DNA from: Allantophomopsis cytisporea
Lineage: Eukaryota; Ascomycota; Leotiomycetes; Phacidiales; Phacidiaceae
Assembly: GCA_024752435.1 (NCBI GenBank)
Contig: CP103024.1
Location: 372,001-436,000 of the forward strand
DNA length: 64,000 bases
Reading direction: 5' to 3'
Below the pieces are notes generated by a model that ran no database searches, was not told the DNA's origin, and was given only the letters and a program-made list of their open reading frames with translations. This document shows positions 44,480 to 56,432 of this stretch, piece by piece. Every line of letters starts with the position of its first letter. The stretch's first letter is position 1. A program made the position numbers and the translations under genes.

Positions 44480-46821
44480 ATGTCGACCATCGACAGTTAT
44501 GAAACGGTTGAGCTTCCTCGTCGACATAAATCTCACCGTCGCGAGCGAGAGTATGTGAGGGATGAGCCTCGATACGTCGAAAAGCAGGAAACCTATGTTC
44601 GTAATTCACCGGCACCAGCAGCACCTGAACCACCATATGTGACACGCCAAACAGATCTTATTCGACGTCCAGTTCGTGGCGATAGTGATCTCTCAATTGA
44701 AGAAGTTCGACGAGAATTTCCACCACCAAACTCTGCGACTTACGCGCAGCAGCGAACCATAGTTCGTGACGATCGGTACGGCCCGCCACGACGGGCTCGT
44801 TCAGCCGAACGGGAACGTCAGTACCAAATTTATGCAGCAGATCCACGTCGCTCTGGTGATATTATAGACGAGAGAAGAAGCAGAAAGACGCTCATAGCTG
44901 AGGAGCATTCAAGACCTCGCCGACGATCGCTTTCTCGCAATCAGAAGATCATCGCTGCTGTTGGTGGTGCTGCACTAGCCGTTGGCGGCAAAGAGCTGTA
45001 CGACCGTAGGCAGAGTCATGGACATCCCGTGGAAAGGAATCCACTCAGCACTGCTGCAGTGGGTGCTGCAGGTGCCTTGGCTGCGTATGAAGGTGCAGAG
45101 CTCTATGCAAAGCATGGAGCTGCAACGCAAGAGAAAGTCAAGACCTATATGGCTGTCGAAGGTCCACGTGGTCCTGCTGAGTATTACTCTTCAGAAGATG
45201 AAGTCACAAGACCAAAAAGATCTAAGTCTAAGAGCCGTCGCAAGTCAATCGTCGAAGGAGCCCTCGGTTTAGCTGGACTTGGAGCTGCTGCAGGCACTAG
45301 TCGAGGACGTAGTGAACGAAGTGGCCGTAGAGGTCGCGATAATAGTTATGACAGCTACGATTCACGTAGATCTAGATCGCGAGGTGGAGAAGGTGCCGCA
45401 AAGTTCCAACAGGCTGCAAAAGCGGCATTGCTTGCAGGTGCCACTGAGGCATTCCGGGTTCGCAAGGAACCTGGAGGATGGGGTGGTGAGAAGGGAAAGC
45501 GAATCTTGACCGCTGCCATAGGTGCCGGTGGTATTGATGCCGCTGCAGATCGTGATCCGGATCGCAAGAGCAAGCGTCACATCCTCGAAGCTGTAGTTGG
45601 TGGACTGGCAGGAAACAGATTGATCAACGGTTCAAGAAATGAGGTTGATGATGGTAGATCATCGTATAGTGGTAGAGCACGATCAAGATCTCGCTCTAAA
45701 GGACCAGCTGGTAGTGGAAGTGGTTTAGCAGCTCTTGCTACTGCTGGAATTGGCGCTCTGGCCTCCAAAAAGCTACTCGATAAGGCTGATCGCTCAAGAT
45801 CAAGATCACGAGTTCGTCATCGTAGATCATTCAGCTCAGATTCGTACGATAGTCGAAGCCCATCCCCAAGAAGGTCAGTACTGCGAACTACTTATCTGAA
45901 TCGGAAAACTGACTGAGATATGGTAGAGGACCTAGACGTCACCGTCGAAGCAAGAGTGTCACTGATTATGCAAGAAAGGGGCTTGCAGCTATTGGACTAA
46001 GTGAAGGGGCTGATGCAGAGAGAGACCATCGACGTGGAGATATTGTTGAGGAAACCCGCGTGATCAAGAAGAAGAGTCGGCATGGGGGGTCTGATGACGG
46101 ATATGATGGCCACAGACGTTCTCGCCGTGGTCGAGATGCCGCCTACAGTCAATCTCGTGGTACATATGGTGAGCCCTTTGATAATTCAAGAAACACCGAC
46201 GTTGGATTGCAGCGCTCTGGTGGAGGACAACTCTCTGAGAGAGCTCGAGATGGTCAAAGAAATAGGAAGATTGCAGAAGGAAAAATTTCTGACACTAGTT
46301 CAGATTCCTCTCTCGGTTCAAGCGACGAAGACGAGAGGAATGTTCGCAAGATGAAAGGTAAGCAGTTTCTTACAGCAGGCTTAGCGGCTGTCGCTACTAT
46401 TCATGCCGCACACAATGTCTATCAGAGTATGGAGAAGCGTGAGGCGCGCCGGAAAGCTGTGCAGGAAGGCGAAATGACACCTGAAGAAGCAAAGAAACTT
46501 AAGATGAAGTCTCAGATGCAAGATCTTGCTTCCATTGGCATTGCAGCTCTTGGAATCAAGGGAGCAATTTCAGAGCTGAAGGAGGTGCGCGAAGTGCGAC
46601 ACGAGTACAAGGAAATGGAAACAAAAAAAGAAGAGCGTCACAGAAAGCGTCAAGAAAGGCTTAGGAAGGCTCGGAGTGGCCTTGGTGGAAGACACCCAAC
46701 TGACAACTGGAGTGCACCGGCTGGTGGTGGTGATCGATATGAGCAAGCTCCTCAATATATCGATGCCAATCCATATTCTGCTGGTCTTCCTGCACCTCCA
46801 CTTGGTTATGACAGAAGATGA
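44480..46821 (+). CDS. DUF3824-type Arg/Ser-rich protein
   Basis: Two exons, 44480-45873 and 45927-46821 (53-nt intron, phase 2), 762 residues. The N-terminal ~150 residues are Arg/Glu/Pro-rich (MSTIDSYETVELPRRHKSHR). Then come several short Ala/Gly-rich hydrophobic helices separated by Arg/Ser-rich stretches: IIAAVGGAALAVGGKELYDR, STAAVGAAGALAAYEGAELY, IVEGALGLAGLGAAAGTSRG, ILEAVVGGLAGNRLINGS, and GLAALATAGIGALASKKLL. This alternation is the hallmark of fungal DUF3824 proteins, whose role is unknown. The helices have glycine-zipper character and might pack on membranes. The C-terminal half has FLTAGLAAVATIHAAHNVYQ, then a long charged coiled-coil-like helix (KEVREVRHEYKEMETKKEE) and a Pro/Tyr-rich end. 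No signal peptide. Confidence 0.85.
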
Positions 46822-47720
46822 CCATTTCTTTACTTGTACACTTGGTACGCTCCTCAGCTCGCTGCTCGAGAGTTCATACCAAAGTTCCTGCTCATCATCT
46901 GCACTGGTTTTGGGTATTTTGGCAAAAACTTGAGCAGCTCTCACGATTTTACGATTCTACGATGGGCATGGCACAAAAAAGATGACATAAACGATTGGAA
47001 TGCATCACGATTTGCTATTGTCTTTATTTGATTTTCTTGTTTCACTCCCTCCAAGATTAGATGACAGAAGCGCACAAAAACTTACATAAAAGAATTATAA
47101 CTGATGTTTCCATATTGTGACAGTTTCCCGTCATTGAGCAGCAATGCAAGTGACCTGCACCGAAGCACGCTTGTAAATTGTCCCGCTCTCTTCCGCGGTG
47201 TGGCTTTCAAAACGCTTGACTATACGAAGTACGGGCTGCCACGGGCCTCAGGAACTCGCACATTAGTATAAAACTGACGTTACATTATTCTAGGTTCTTC
47301 ATTTTAAACGGATGCACAATGCCGAAAGGCGGCACCGAAGGACATTTCTCAGTTCGGTGGTGTGGGGCTCCGAAGGAGGGGTTGGGGTCATGGGTGTCCG
47401 ATTCGCTAGTCAGCAATGGGTGCTACTGTATGTGGTGTGATGGACTTCTTGATTTGCGGTTGAGAATGCTTGCTTGCTTTTCAAGATATATTCACTGTTT
47501 TTCCTTGATAACGAGTAACGAGTAACGATAACGAAACAACAAATTTCTTATTTATGTGTTTGGAGTCATGAGCAATGAACTGAGGTTTACTTTACAACAT
47601 GTATGACCCGTAATGTGACAAAACACTTTCATACTACTCAATACACATTGAGCACACAGATTCCCAATATTAATGATCGTCAATTATGCGTTATATTATT
47701 CCTAGCACGTCACACTACCT
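46822..47720. other. Convergent intergenic region, DUF3824 gene / GFA gene
   Basis: About 900 bp holding two 3' UTRs. No gene is seen; a short tandem GATAACGAGTAACGAGTAACGA run lies at 47508-47530. Confidence 0.4.
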
Positions 47721-48401
47721 TCATTCAACATATACCCCATGCTTCTTATGCCATCCTTCAAGACTGTCTTCTCCATAAATCTCATGAACCCTCTTTTTCC
47801 CCTCTGGCCATCTGACCCAGGCCGGTTTGTTGCTTGCCATAATACATACTATTTCTTCTGGTATCGATAGCTCAGTATCAATTGCGGCGGCGAATGGATG
47901 GATAAGTTCTGGCCAAGTTTGATCCCACAACCATAACATTGTGGCACATTTGCTACAGAAGCTGCGCTCGGATGTGCACTTGCTTTCCTTTGCGGTACCA
48001 CGGTCTTTAACTGCCGTATACTTCCTGAAATGAGAGTTAATAAATACATATCATGAGTTGTAGTCACCAAAGCCAATGATCAGCGATGCCAAGACTTCTG
48101 TGTGTGGCCGAATTGAAGAAGTGGCTGTACTGTACCTGATGAGGTCTTGCCCGCGGATGACCTTGAGAGTACCTGCAATACCTCCAAGATTGATAGCATT
48201 TCCCGAACACTTGCGGCATATCGAACATACACAGAATTGATATGGCACTGGCGTGTGAGATTCGAGAGTGAATTCTACACTACCGCAGTGGCAGCTTCCA
48301 TCAAGTTTCCTATGGAATCAACTGTAATTAGCTCGTTATTTATTGTTGGTAATGCGAATAACATAGGTAGGTATATTTAATGGTGGACCTTACATAGGCA
48401 T
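47721..48401 (-). CDS. GFA-family (CENP-V/GFA domain) zinc protein
   Basis: 161-residue protein of the glutathione-dependent formaldehyde-activating-enzyme-like family. Exons on the minus strand: 48401-48394 (8 nt, ATG CCT AT), 48309-48136, 48024-47721. The first exon is needed because no other in-frame Met precedes DGSCHCGSVEFTL; it splices (GTAAGG..TAG, 84 nt) to give MPMKLDGSCHCG. Zn-binding motifs: CHCGSVEF, the CVCSICRKCSG block and, after the second junction R-KYTAVKDRGTA, CTSERSFCSKCATMLWLWD. Many fungal genomes hold several members and most have no proven substrate; formaldehyde/S-hydroxymethyl-glutathione chemistry is only a family label. Divergent from COX19 with 268 bp between. Confidence 0.85.
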
Positions 48402-48669
48402 TTAGAAGCGACTTTCTGGCAATGTATCAAGTTGAGATTTTAGGTTCTGGATTTTATATTTTCTCCTCTGGTCAATAGTTATTACAATAGGGTCTAATTA
48501 GAAACTGATGAGTGATGATTATTCAAAGGTCAGGCCATGACAACTACTATTTGTAGCGGAACTATTTCCGTATTGCATATTACATCACTTTGGTGTCTCT
48601 GTGGTGTGGCTGATAGTCAACCTGTAGAAATACAATTTATTTTTTTTACAACTTCTAAACATCAAGAAC
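48402..48669. promoter_or_regulatory. Divergent promoter region, GFA gene / COX19
   Basis: 268 bp between the two start codons must contain both promoters. No specific site claimed. Confidence 0.45.
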
Positions 48670-49185
48670 ATGAGCACATTCGGGGGACCAGGAGGTCGAC
48701 AGATCAATTCGAAGCCTTCGCCGTGAGTTTATGAACTTGAGATTCATTCGGGAACAGCTACTGATGGGTTGAACTCTTAGGCCTGAACGCGGTAGCTTTC
48801 CTCTCGATCACGATGGTACGATAATTTCTGCGCTGCCGATAGCTTTGGCAATGTCTGGCTTTTCTTCTGCTGCCTTTACAATTACTGATATGTGACTGTA
48901 TAGGGGAATGTAAGGAGGTCATGACTAGCTATCTTGCTTGCATGAAGAAGGTGAAGGGCATGAACGATCCAGAATGCAGAAATTTGGCAAAGTCTTATCT
49001 AACCTGCCGTATGGACAAGTGAGCAACAGACTAACCACCTTGATTATTCTCAACCCATCATTGACCTCTCCAGCAATCTCATGGCTAGAGACGAATTCAA
49101 GAATCTCGGATTCGACAACGACAAAGAAGCGGAGAATAAGAAGGGCAATGAAGAGAAGGGAGAGAAGAAAGAAATATTATGGTAA
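48670..49185 (+). CDS. COX19: Cytochrome c oxidase assembly protein Cox19
   Basis: Twin CX9C protein of the mitochondrial intermembrane space, imported by Mia40 and needed for copper delivery to cytochrome oxidase. Four small exons: 48670-48722, 48781-48815 (35 nt), 48904-49018, 49074-49185; 104 residues with matching phases. The start MSTFGGPGGRQINSKPSPPE and the following RGSFPLDHDGECKEVM block are typical Cox19. The two helices show C-KEVMTSYLA-C and C-RNLAKSYLT-C, both exact CX9C. After NLMARDEFKNLGFDND the tail is Lys/Glu-rich, which is common in filamentous fungi. Every exon is too short to be found as a simple reading frame, so the gene is easily missed. Confidence 0.93.
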
Positions 49186-49680
49186 AGCAAGAGCACAAAT
49201 TAGGAGTGACACGAACAAGCAGCTGGAGTCAAAGTTCTGAATCTCTACAATCTATCTCTCTGTGTGTGAGTGAAGCATAGAGGAGCTGTACAAATGTGCA
49301 TACACAGCATAGCATACAGAGTAGGGCTAGAATCTCGTATGCGCATATTGGACCCTCAATCACCGATCTTGCAGTGTAGTCAAAAGAATCCAACTGCTTC
49401 ACTATGGCCTTGATTGTTGTTCGCCTGGCTCTCTAGTGCTTTGATATCATGTTTTCTTTTCTCTCGTCCGCAACTCCAGTATTCAAATGAGTACACAGCG
49501 CGATTTAGAGCAAAAGATTGATAGTGGTGGGCGTTCACCAGCCACAAAGCACGCACCAAACCTCGAAGCCACCAGCCACCGCAAGGCACCATGTCGCCTC
49601 AATCGTCGTCTCTATACTTCTATCATTGCACCAGCACTTATAACGATGCACGATAACAAGTATTACATATTTCCTGGAGC
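49186..49680. other. Intergenic between COX19 and NPR3
   Basis: COX19 3' UTR and NPR3 promoter. The short frame 49487-49738 lacks features. Nothing else seen. Confidence 0.4.
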
Positions 49681-51874
49681 ATGTCAACACCGCAGCTTCT
49701 ACCTCCTAATGCTTGTCTGGTCTCAGTGGCTCTCATAGTCAGATCGAGAGATGGACCCCGTTTTGTCTTCCATTATCCTCCACGACCAGATCCCAACGTT
49801 AATACACAATTCCCCAGGTTCGGCACTGAACTTGATCCAACCAGTTGCTATGGTAGCGGGGACGAAGATGAACTCAGTGATGATTCGGACTTAGAAGATG
49901 GTGCCTTTCAGATAAAAAGAGAATTCGATCGTCATAGCTCCACCAGGAATGGCAGACAAAATAAGCGTCACGTGCATCCTTGGGACGGCGACGATCATTA
50001 CGAATCCAAGGATGGAACCCAGATTGTACCCTGGGAACACCTGGGGGAGTTTCATACAAGGGATCTCGAGAGTATTCTGACACCAGCCCGTGCCTATCAC
50101 AAGAGGCCATTCCAGTTGTCCTTGGATCCTTTATATTTCATCTCCTGTCCAATACATATCCGAGAAGATGGTCGATGGAGAAAGAAAAAGAAGGAGAAGC
50201 GCAGCAAGCAAAATATCTCTGACTCTTTGGTTCTTCCGGACAGACTAGATACGAGTGCTGTTGATGACGAGTCCCCAAAATCCGAGTCAACTGACCCCGA
50301 AGAAGAGGATGATCATGGCAGTATGACTATGTTCAACGTGGTTTTCATCATGAATCCGCCCCGACTGGAAGCGGCAGTACGCATACAGGATATATATGAG
50401 CACGTGGCAAAGAAGATCAATAAAGCTCTGAAATATGCCCAGGCAGAGTCTAATTATGTTTGGAGAGAGTCAGAGTTAATCTTGGGTCTGAAAGAAAAAG
50501 GGCGTGAAGAGAGTACGTGCTCGTCTTTTTGAAGAAGGATTTTGACCTAACTTGATGACAGGGAGGCCGATGAGCTCGCTTTGGCATAGCATTTTAGAGA
50601 AATCGTCACTGGCTCGCTCCATCCGTGAGCTCTATACTGCGATCTCTTCAAACAAGATTGCGAATATCCATGTTGAGATCAGTCGCCCTATTGATATGTC
50701 GGTCCAAATACCCATTGCGACATCAACGCCTCATTTGCCGGGTCCACAGGATCAGTCTCTTCCTGGCTTATGGGTCACTACTGCAAAATCTCTCGATGAA
50801 GAAGACGGAGAGGTCCAAATCCTTAACAAACATTTTGCACTACTTTTATTAGAGAACGATGAAAAAGTGATTGCGGATCTCCAACTTGACGCCAATGAAC
50901 TTTCAGGCCCATTAATCCAATACATCAAGCTTTCCAAGCCTACTCAATCGTAAGTGAACCCGGTTTTAAACAGCTGAAGAACACAAACCTAATGACTGAT
51001 CTGCCTTAGCTTTGCACAAGTAGCTCAAACAAATTCAATACAACTCTCTGATGTCCGTGTTCTTGCCGAGCATCTCATATTCTGGCGTCGGGCAATGGCG
51101 GTCCCCCCATTACACGGCCGAGATACCTACATTCTATCCCCAAACTGTGACAATTATAAGTTACACGCTGCCACACAAGCCTGGGCAAAGGCATTCCCCC
51201 TTGCTCCGAACCTTTCATCTATTCTTGCTACTCTTTCTACTCAACCACGGCCATATAAATCCTACCCACCTAGCAAAGATCATCGCAGTACCTATATGGA
51301 CATGCTAGGCTGGCTTTTGCGAGGTGGGTGGGTCACTCAACTTCGCACCTTTGCCTGGGTCGTTGTATGGCCGGAGATCATTTACGAGGTACAGCACGCA
51401 CTTGATGCGAAAGCGATTGCTGCCGCGAAAGACAAGTCTGAGTCATCGTCAAGAGATATGACTGCCTCTATGTCCGCTCAATCAGGCCAGTCCACAGAGA
51501 TCACAGCCGAGAATGCTCGTCTTGAGAGACTGCGGCAAAAGGCAATTAGAGATGCAGAAGAATTCTCAAAGCGAATGCTTCCCGTGGCCACTCCTCATCC
51601 ATCGCACAACCCTGCCGCACATCTCGCACATTTTGAACCACATATCATCTTGGACCCTCATCGCGCAGATCATGTCGAGTCGCTGTACCTGGCTGCTATA
51701 GGAAAAAGATTTGATGACGAACGAGTTGCAAAGGCTTGGCCGAAATTCACTAAATACTTAAACGGACGAGATGCGCTGGAGAAGATTGGAGTTCAAGAGG
51801 GGCTCAAAAGAAAGGAGGCTTGGACTACTCTGATGAAGATGGAGGAATGGCTATTAAGTGTCAGACACTGGTAG
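49681..51874 (+). CDS. NPR3: Nitrogen permease regulator 3 (SEACIT/GATOR1 subunit)
   Basis: Npr3 with Npr2 and Iml1 forms the GTPase-activating complex that shuts off TORC1 at the vacuole when amino acids are scarce. Exons: 49681-50512, 50562-50949, 51010-51874 (introns of 49 and 60 nt), 694 residues. The start MSTPQLLPPNACLVSVALIV leads into the longin-like N-terminal domain (SRDGPRFVFHYPPRPD), followed by an acidic linker and the LGEFHTRDLESILTPARAYHK and FVISCP-like block (LYFISCPIHIREDGRW). MFNVVFIMNPPRLEAAVRIQ is a strong Npr3 signature. The C-terminal part has VRVLAEHLIFWRRAMAVPPL and MLGWLLRGGWVTQLRTFAWV, and ends in EEWLLSVRHW. Length is normal for Pezizomycotina. Confidence 0.94.
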
Positions 51875-52561
51875 TTCTCCACTTTTAGTGTTTAGAAGAT
51901 AGGCAGGGAGATTTGAAATTGGAGATGTCAGGCAAGTTGTTTTGTTTATGTCATACCAATATACCCACCATGTCTAAGATTACCAAGCTAGAAGAGATTG
52001 TATTTCTGCCCAACAACTCTCTAAGCTCCATTCTGTGTTACATTATTGCCTCCAGATTTACAAAGTAGTTGTCACAATAAATCACATGATAGAGAGCAGA
52101 ATTAATATTTCATGTTCAAATGTTCAAACAGTACTTATTAAAAAAAAGTAAAATCATTTAGCAGCCTAAGCAAATTGCGAGGTATCATAATGAGACCAAC
52201 GCCGTGAAACCCTATAACAAAGCTTGCAAAGCTATGCCGATACAAATAAACTGGTACCCAGTACCCGTCCAATTGCCACGACCCATGTACCTAGGAGATT
52301 GAAAAAAACCAGGGCTAAAACAGAAAACCAAAAAGCTCCAAAACGACCCGCGATGCATTCCCGCATAAATTCAAAGATAGTCAAACATAAAGCTCAAATA
52401 AACAACTGAAAAGACATGCATGAAATAAGAGCAGATGGCAAACAAAAGCTAAACAAACAAGAGCAAAAAAAGGAAAGCTCGCATGGCTTGTCCGCATTGG
52501 GGTATCATCTATATCGGGGACTCTGTGAACCACATATCATTCAACAGCTCCGTTAGGAGAC
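51875..52561. other. Convergent 3' region, NPR3 / bHLH gene
   Basis: About 690 bp, A-rich on the + strand from 52130 to 52480, in line with two 3' UTRs. No gene or repeat family seen. Confidence 0.4.
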
Positions 52562-54379
52562 CTATCCGGTCAGATCCATTCCGAATTCATCTTCCTCCTT
52601 GAACGAAATGGACCCCGTGCCGCTTCCTCCACTATTGTTGTTGCTCCAGTATTGGCCTGGCCCACCAACCCCAAGGGTTGCTGGGCCTGAGTCAGTGCTC
52701 TGGTTGTCTGGACTCATGGAGGTGGAGTCGACCGTTCCATGTTGGCCGCCACCGATAGGATCGCCTTTGAGATCGGTGTGCTTAGGAACTCTCAAGCCAG
52801 TGCCAGGAGCTCTGGAGTAAGTGAACGAAGAGACATCGTTCTTCTGCAAAGCATCCATGAGCTCAGTCTGCATTCTGCGCTCAACCTCGGTAACCTCAAA
52901 GGGGTACTGTCCACCAAGTTCAGTGATCAGCTCAGCAAGCTCCTGCTGTTGTTGCATCTTGACGTGTAGAATCCACATCAAGTCCCGTGTCCAGCTGACA
53001 GCGCCATTGAGGATATCACCCTTGTTAGGACCTTTATCCTTTTCTTCCACCGGAATTCCTGTAGTTATGTTGCCCGCTGTAGCTCGTTTATTACCTGGTC
53101 CAGCCAAACCCGAAGTTGCTTGTGGTGGGCTCATGCTTATTGGTGCAGACAAACCGCCAAGAGTTGGTGAAAGTGGTGAATTGTTCTGAAGATGCTTTCG
53201 CACCTTCTCGTCCTCCAAGCGATGGAGTGGAACAAGATGGCTTAGCTCCTGAATGCGTTCATTGATGTTGTCTCTTCTTCGGCGTTCAACAAGATTGTGG
53301 GACTCTCGACGACGTCTTCGTTTCATTTCCTGAGACTGAAGTGCTGGAGTACTTCCCGCATGATGCCCATTGCTGACTTTTGCTGGCAGAGATGCGTGAT
53401 GGCCAGATTTGAGCACCTCTGAGATCTGAGGATTTGGGTGCATGCTATGCTGAACAGGCGAGGATAACTCAGAGCTGAATACAGAATTCATGCTGCCTGG
53501 AGTAGCATCCCATTGGCCCGATGGAGTCTTTTGGTGTCGGTGCGAGTGTGCGGCTGTTCGGATAGGTTGCGTGGGATAGCTGGAAGGCTCAGGTGTACCG
53601 CCAAGATTGAGCGATCCAACGCCAAGACCCGGGGTCTTGGGAGTCAGAGGGCTCCTCGTATTCGATCCTTTTCGTTGCATTGACGTAGACATTCGAGGAC
53701 GAGGCTTGGCCGTCATATAGCTGTCTCCTCCGAGCGAACCGCTATGCATGTCATTATTGGAAAAGGGAGAGGCGCCATACGATGCAGGTGATTGGAGCGA
53801 CTGGCTATAGTGGTTTGGGCTTTGTAGTTGGCGAAAGGTTTCTTGATTAAAACCAAACACAAAAGGACTCTGTATGGGATTGCCTTCTGGTGTGTTTGAG
53901 TACCCATTGTGAATTTGGCTCTGGTTCATGTCAACCGCGTGGCTGCCAAACATGTTGCTGTGTTGATCATTGAAATCAAGGCTGTCAAAGCCATTGTGAT
54001 CATGCCCATTGCCTCTGTTTTGTTGCATGTTCATATCTTGTGGGCCGGCTAGACCTGCCAATAGTTCATCGTCATCGAGGACTGAGATTCCCTTTGAATA
54101 GGTGGCTGCTGAATTGGAAGTCTGAGAACCAAAGTTGTTATGGAATGAGGACGACATATACCCATTGTTGTGCATAGACATTGGTGTACCGCTCAAGTTC
54201 AACTCAGATGGATCGATGCTACCGTTGTTTTGGTTGTTGCCAAACTGGTTGTAATGTTGCTGAGGCATATTGAAGCCTTGGTGGTTGGAAGCCATGAATC
54301 GAGAGCTGTGCGTCGAGCTGAAAAGTTGGTCTTCTGGCTCGTCCTTAATATATGGGCTAGAAGCACCTGTCCCAGACAT
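52562..54379 (-). CDS. bHLH transcription factor, MITF/USF-like, with long loop
   Basis: Intronless 605-residue nuclear factor. The first ~350 residues are Asn/Gln/Ser/His-rich and disordered (activation-type), after an acidic YIKDEPEDQLF start. The basic region ESHNLVERRRRDNINERI (about 358-375) has the His-Glu-Arg contacts of class B factors that bind the E-box CACGTG. Helix 1 runs to QELSHLVP; helix 2 is KGDILNGAVSWTRDLMWILH (about 448-467). Between them is an insertion of about 70 residues rich in Pro/Ser/Ala, where the usual loop is 6-12. A leucine-rich continuation (MQQQQELAELITELG) may serve as a short zipper. Similar factors in filamentous ascomycetes are annotated as GlcD gamma-like; target genes are unknown. 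The very long upstream region suggests complex control. Confidence 0.9.
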   Translation of the reverse strand: MSGTGASSPYIKDEPEDQLFSSTHSSRFMASNHQGFNMPQQHYNQFGNNQNNGSIDPSELNLSGTPMSMHNNGYMSSSFHNNFGSQTSNSAATYSKGISVLDDDELLAGLAGPQDMNMQQNRGNGHDHNGFDSLDFNDQHSNMFGSHAVDMNQSQIHNGYSNTPEGNPIQSPFVFGFNQETFRQLQSPNHYSQSLQSPASYGASPFSNNDMHSGSLGGDSYMTAKPRPRMSTSMQRKGSNTRSPLTPKTPGLGVGSLNLGGTPEPSSYPTQPIRTAAHSHRHQKTPSGQWDATPGSMNSVFSSELSSPVQHSMHPNPQISEVLKSGHHASLPAKVSNGHHAGSTPALQSQEMKRRRRRESHNLVERRRRDNINERIQELSHLVPLHRLEDEKVRKHLQNNSPLSPTLGGLSAPISMSPPQATSGLAGPGNKRATAGNITTGIPVEEKDKGPNKGDILNGAVSWTRDLMWILHVKMQQQQELAELITELGGQYPFEVTEVERRMQTELMDALQKNDVSSFTYSRAPGTGLRVPKHTDLKGDPIGGGQHGTVDSTSMSPDNQSTDSGPATLGVGGPGQYWSNNNSGGSGTGSISFKEEDEFGMDLTG

Positions 54380-55304
54380 TTTATACTCCTATATGGGCTT
54401 CGGAAGTCCTGCAAGTTTGCAGAACCGGATTGTAGTTTGTCTTGAGAAATCGCTCGGTTGAACGATTATGCTAAAGGTCAACGTAATATATCGATGCTGT
54501 CTATACTGACAAACATTAGCAAATGTTGTTGACCCCAGAGAAGGCTCAAGGCTATGCAGAAGTCTTGCTAGGGGTGAGGGATCTCGCAGATGTACAAGGA
54601 GCGTATGATGGGACAATATCCTGGCATTAGGCCGAGATCTCGACAGCCTAAGATGATACGAAAGCGTGGTCGCACAGTTCAAAGCTAGAAAATACAAAAG
54701 ACGTACAGATATATCCTTCGCTTGATGCTGCCACCAAGAATGTAGTGTTTCCGCGTCACCGTCACCGTCACCGTGGCTCAGATTGTTGCCAGCACTGAAT
54801 AAAAATGGAGGGAGAGGGGTGTTGTAAATTGTTCGCAGGCGATTTCGCAGGACTCTAAGTGATGACTCGAAGGGCTCGGTGCAGCGAGCCGTCGGGATCG
54901 GATCTTCAGCGTCTCCAAGCGTGGCAATAGTGGTTGTGTCTTTGTGCGCAGGGTAATATAGAACTTGTATTTCGTCCGAGATTGGGAGTTGAGATTGCTG
55001 ATAACGACGAAAGAGCCGACTTCGAAATAAGGATGGATGTATTGATGTCCAATGAGAAGGAGCGGGAGGGTTTCGCTCAGCAATAATCGGTACAGTTTGG
55101 TGCAGTCGGCTACAGCCTCACTGTGTACTGCGAAGGAAGGAAGGAATTCGGCTCGACTTTTCCGACGTGCGAGAGTGATATAAATGCACCCACGCCGTAA
55201 AGCGATGTGCAGTTGCGCAATGTGAAGTACGAGAGGAGTAAGCCAGTGTGAAAGGAGTCGAGATAAATTGAGTTGAGTTATTTGCAGTTATTGCAGGAGA
55301 ATGA

Positions 55305-55372
55305 GATGGGTTAAGGTAAAATAAGGTAAAGTAGGTGAGTAGAGTTGAGTAGAGTAGAGTAGGGTAAAGTGT
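55305..55372. repeat. TAGAG/GGTAAAG pentamer-type microsatellite
   Basis: Imperfect run of AGGTAAA and GAGTAGAGT units upstream of the bHLH gene. Confidence 0.7.
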
Positions 55373-56351
55373 AAGAGCGTGAGGGGCGCAGTTGGTGGAA
55401 GTCGTTGCGATGGGATTCCGATGCTGCCAAGCCAAGACCGGCAGGCCGCGCGAAAAGCTGGAGTTGCGCTGAGGTGGAGGGGGAGGATGCGGTGGGTGGA
55501 AGAGTGCGCGCCCTAGAGAGAATGGGGGAGCGAGGCTCGTGGGGAGATAATTCAAGCTTTACTTTTTCTGGAGATGTCAGTGAAATGAATGAGGGTAAGA
55601 GTAATAAAAGTAAAAGGTTAGCCAGGTCCATATGAATATGAATACGTGAATTGATAGAGGAAAGAAGTGATGAAGATCAGAAGTAGTGTAACAAGTACCT
55701 TATGTGAGCAGGCGTGGTAGTAAATATGATGATGGTTGTATGCGGAATATGAGAGCTGAAAGGGCGAATGAACTAACTATGAATATCCTCCGTCCTTTTG
55801 CGTTGCCTCTTCTTCTCTTCCCCTCTGCTCTTCTCTTTCTTTCCTTCTTTCCTGTCTTTCCCCTTCGTCGGTCTGGATCTATGTAGAAGATTTCCAATGA
55901 TGGGGTTCAGCGGGTTTGGCGGAGTTGTTTCTCTGGCCTTGAAATGGGAGTGGGTGTCGGCGTGGGCTTCCTGCATAAACAATGAGGCACAAAATGTTGG
56001 AGTGACTCGTAATTATCTCAGAAGAGCGGATAAGGCGGTCCAAGAGACGTTCTGGTAGGTGCTTATGCAACAATGTTTGTACTCTTTGGTAGTAGAAGTC
56101 CTTCCCTTCGAGCCTTAAACGGAGTGAGTGAGTGCGAAGTCGGTGTAGGCGGAAGAATGAGACGAATCGGCGTTTTTCTTTTCTTTTTTTGTGAATTTAC
56201 GAAAGGGAGTGCAGAGCTAACGAGTAATATGTAATGTATGGGTCGGATATTATAAGACAGCTAAGATCCCTATTGCAATGAAGCACCTCTAATACCCGCG
56301 GAATTGGATAAGCTGAGACTGAAGACGACGGATGGTGCCTCTTCTAGATCC

Positions 56352-56432
56352 GTTGTTGTTGTTGTTATTATTGTTGCTGTTGTTGCTGTTGTTGTCGCTG
56401 TTGTTGTCGCTACTGTTGTTCTTCTTGTTGAT
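56352..56432. repeat. (GTT)n trinucleotide microsatellite
   Basis: About 80 bp of GTT with GCT, GTC and ATT variants. Translates to Val-rich or Leu-rich nonsense in its frames; non-coding. Confidence 0.85.
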
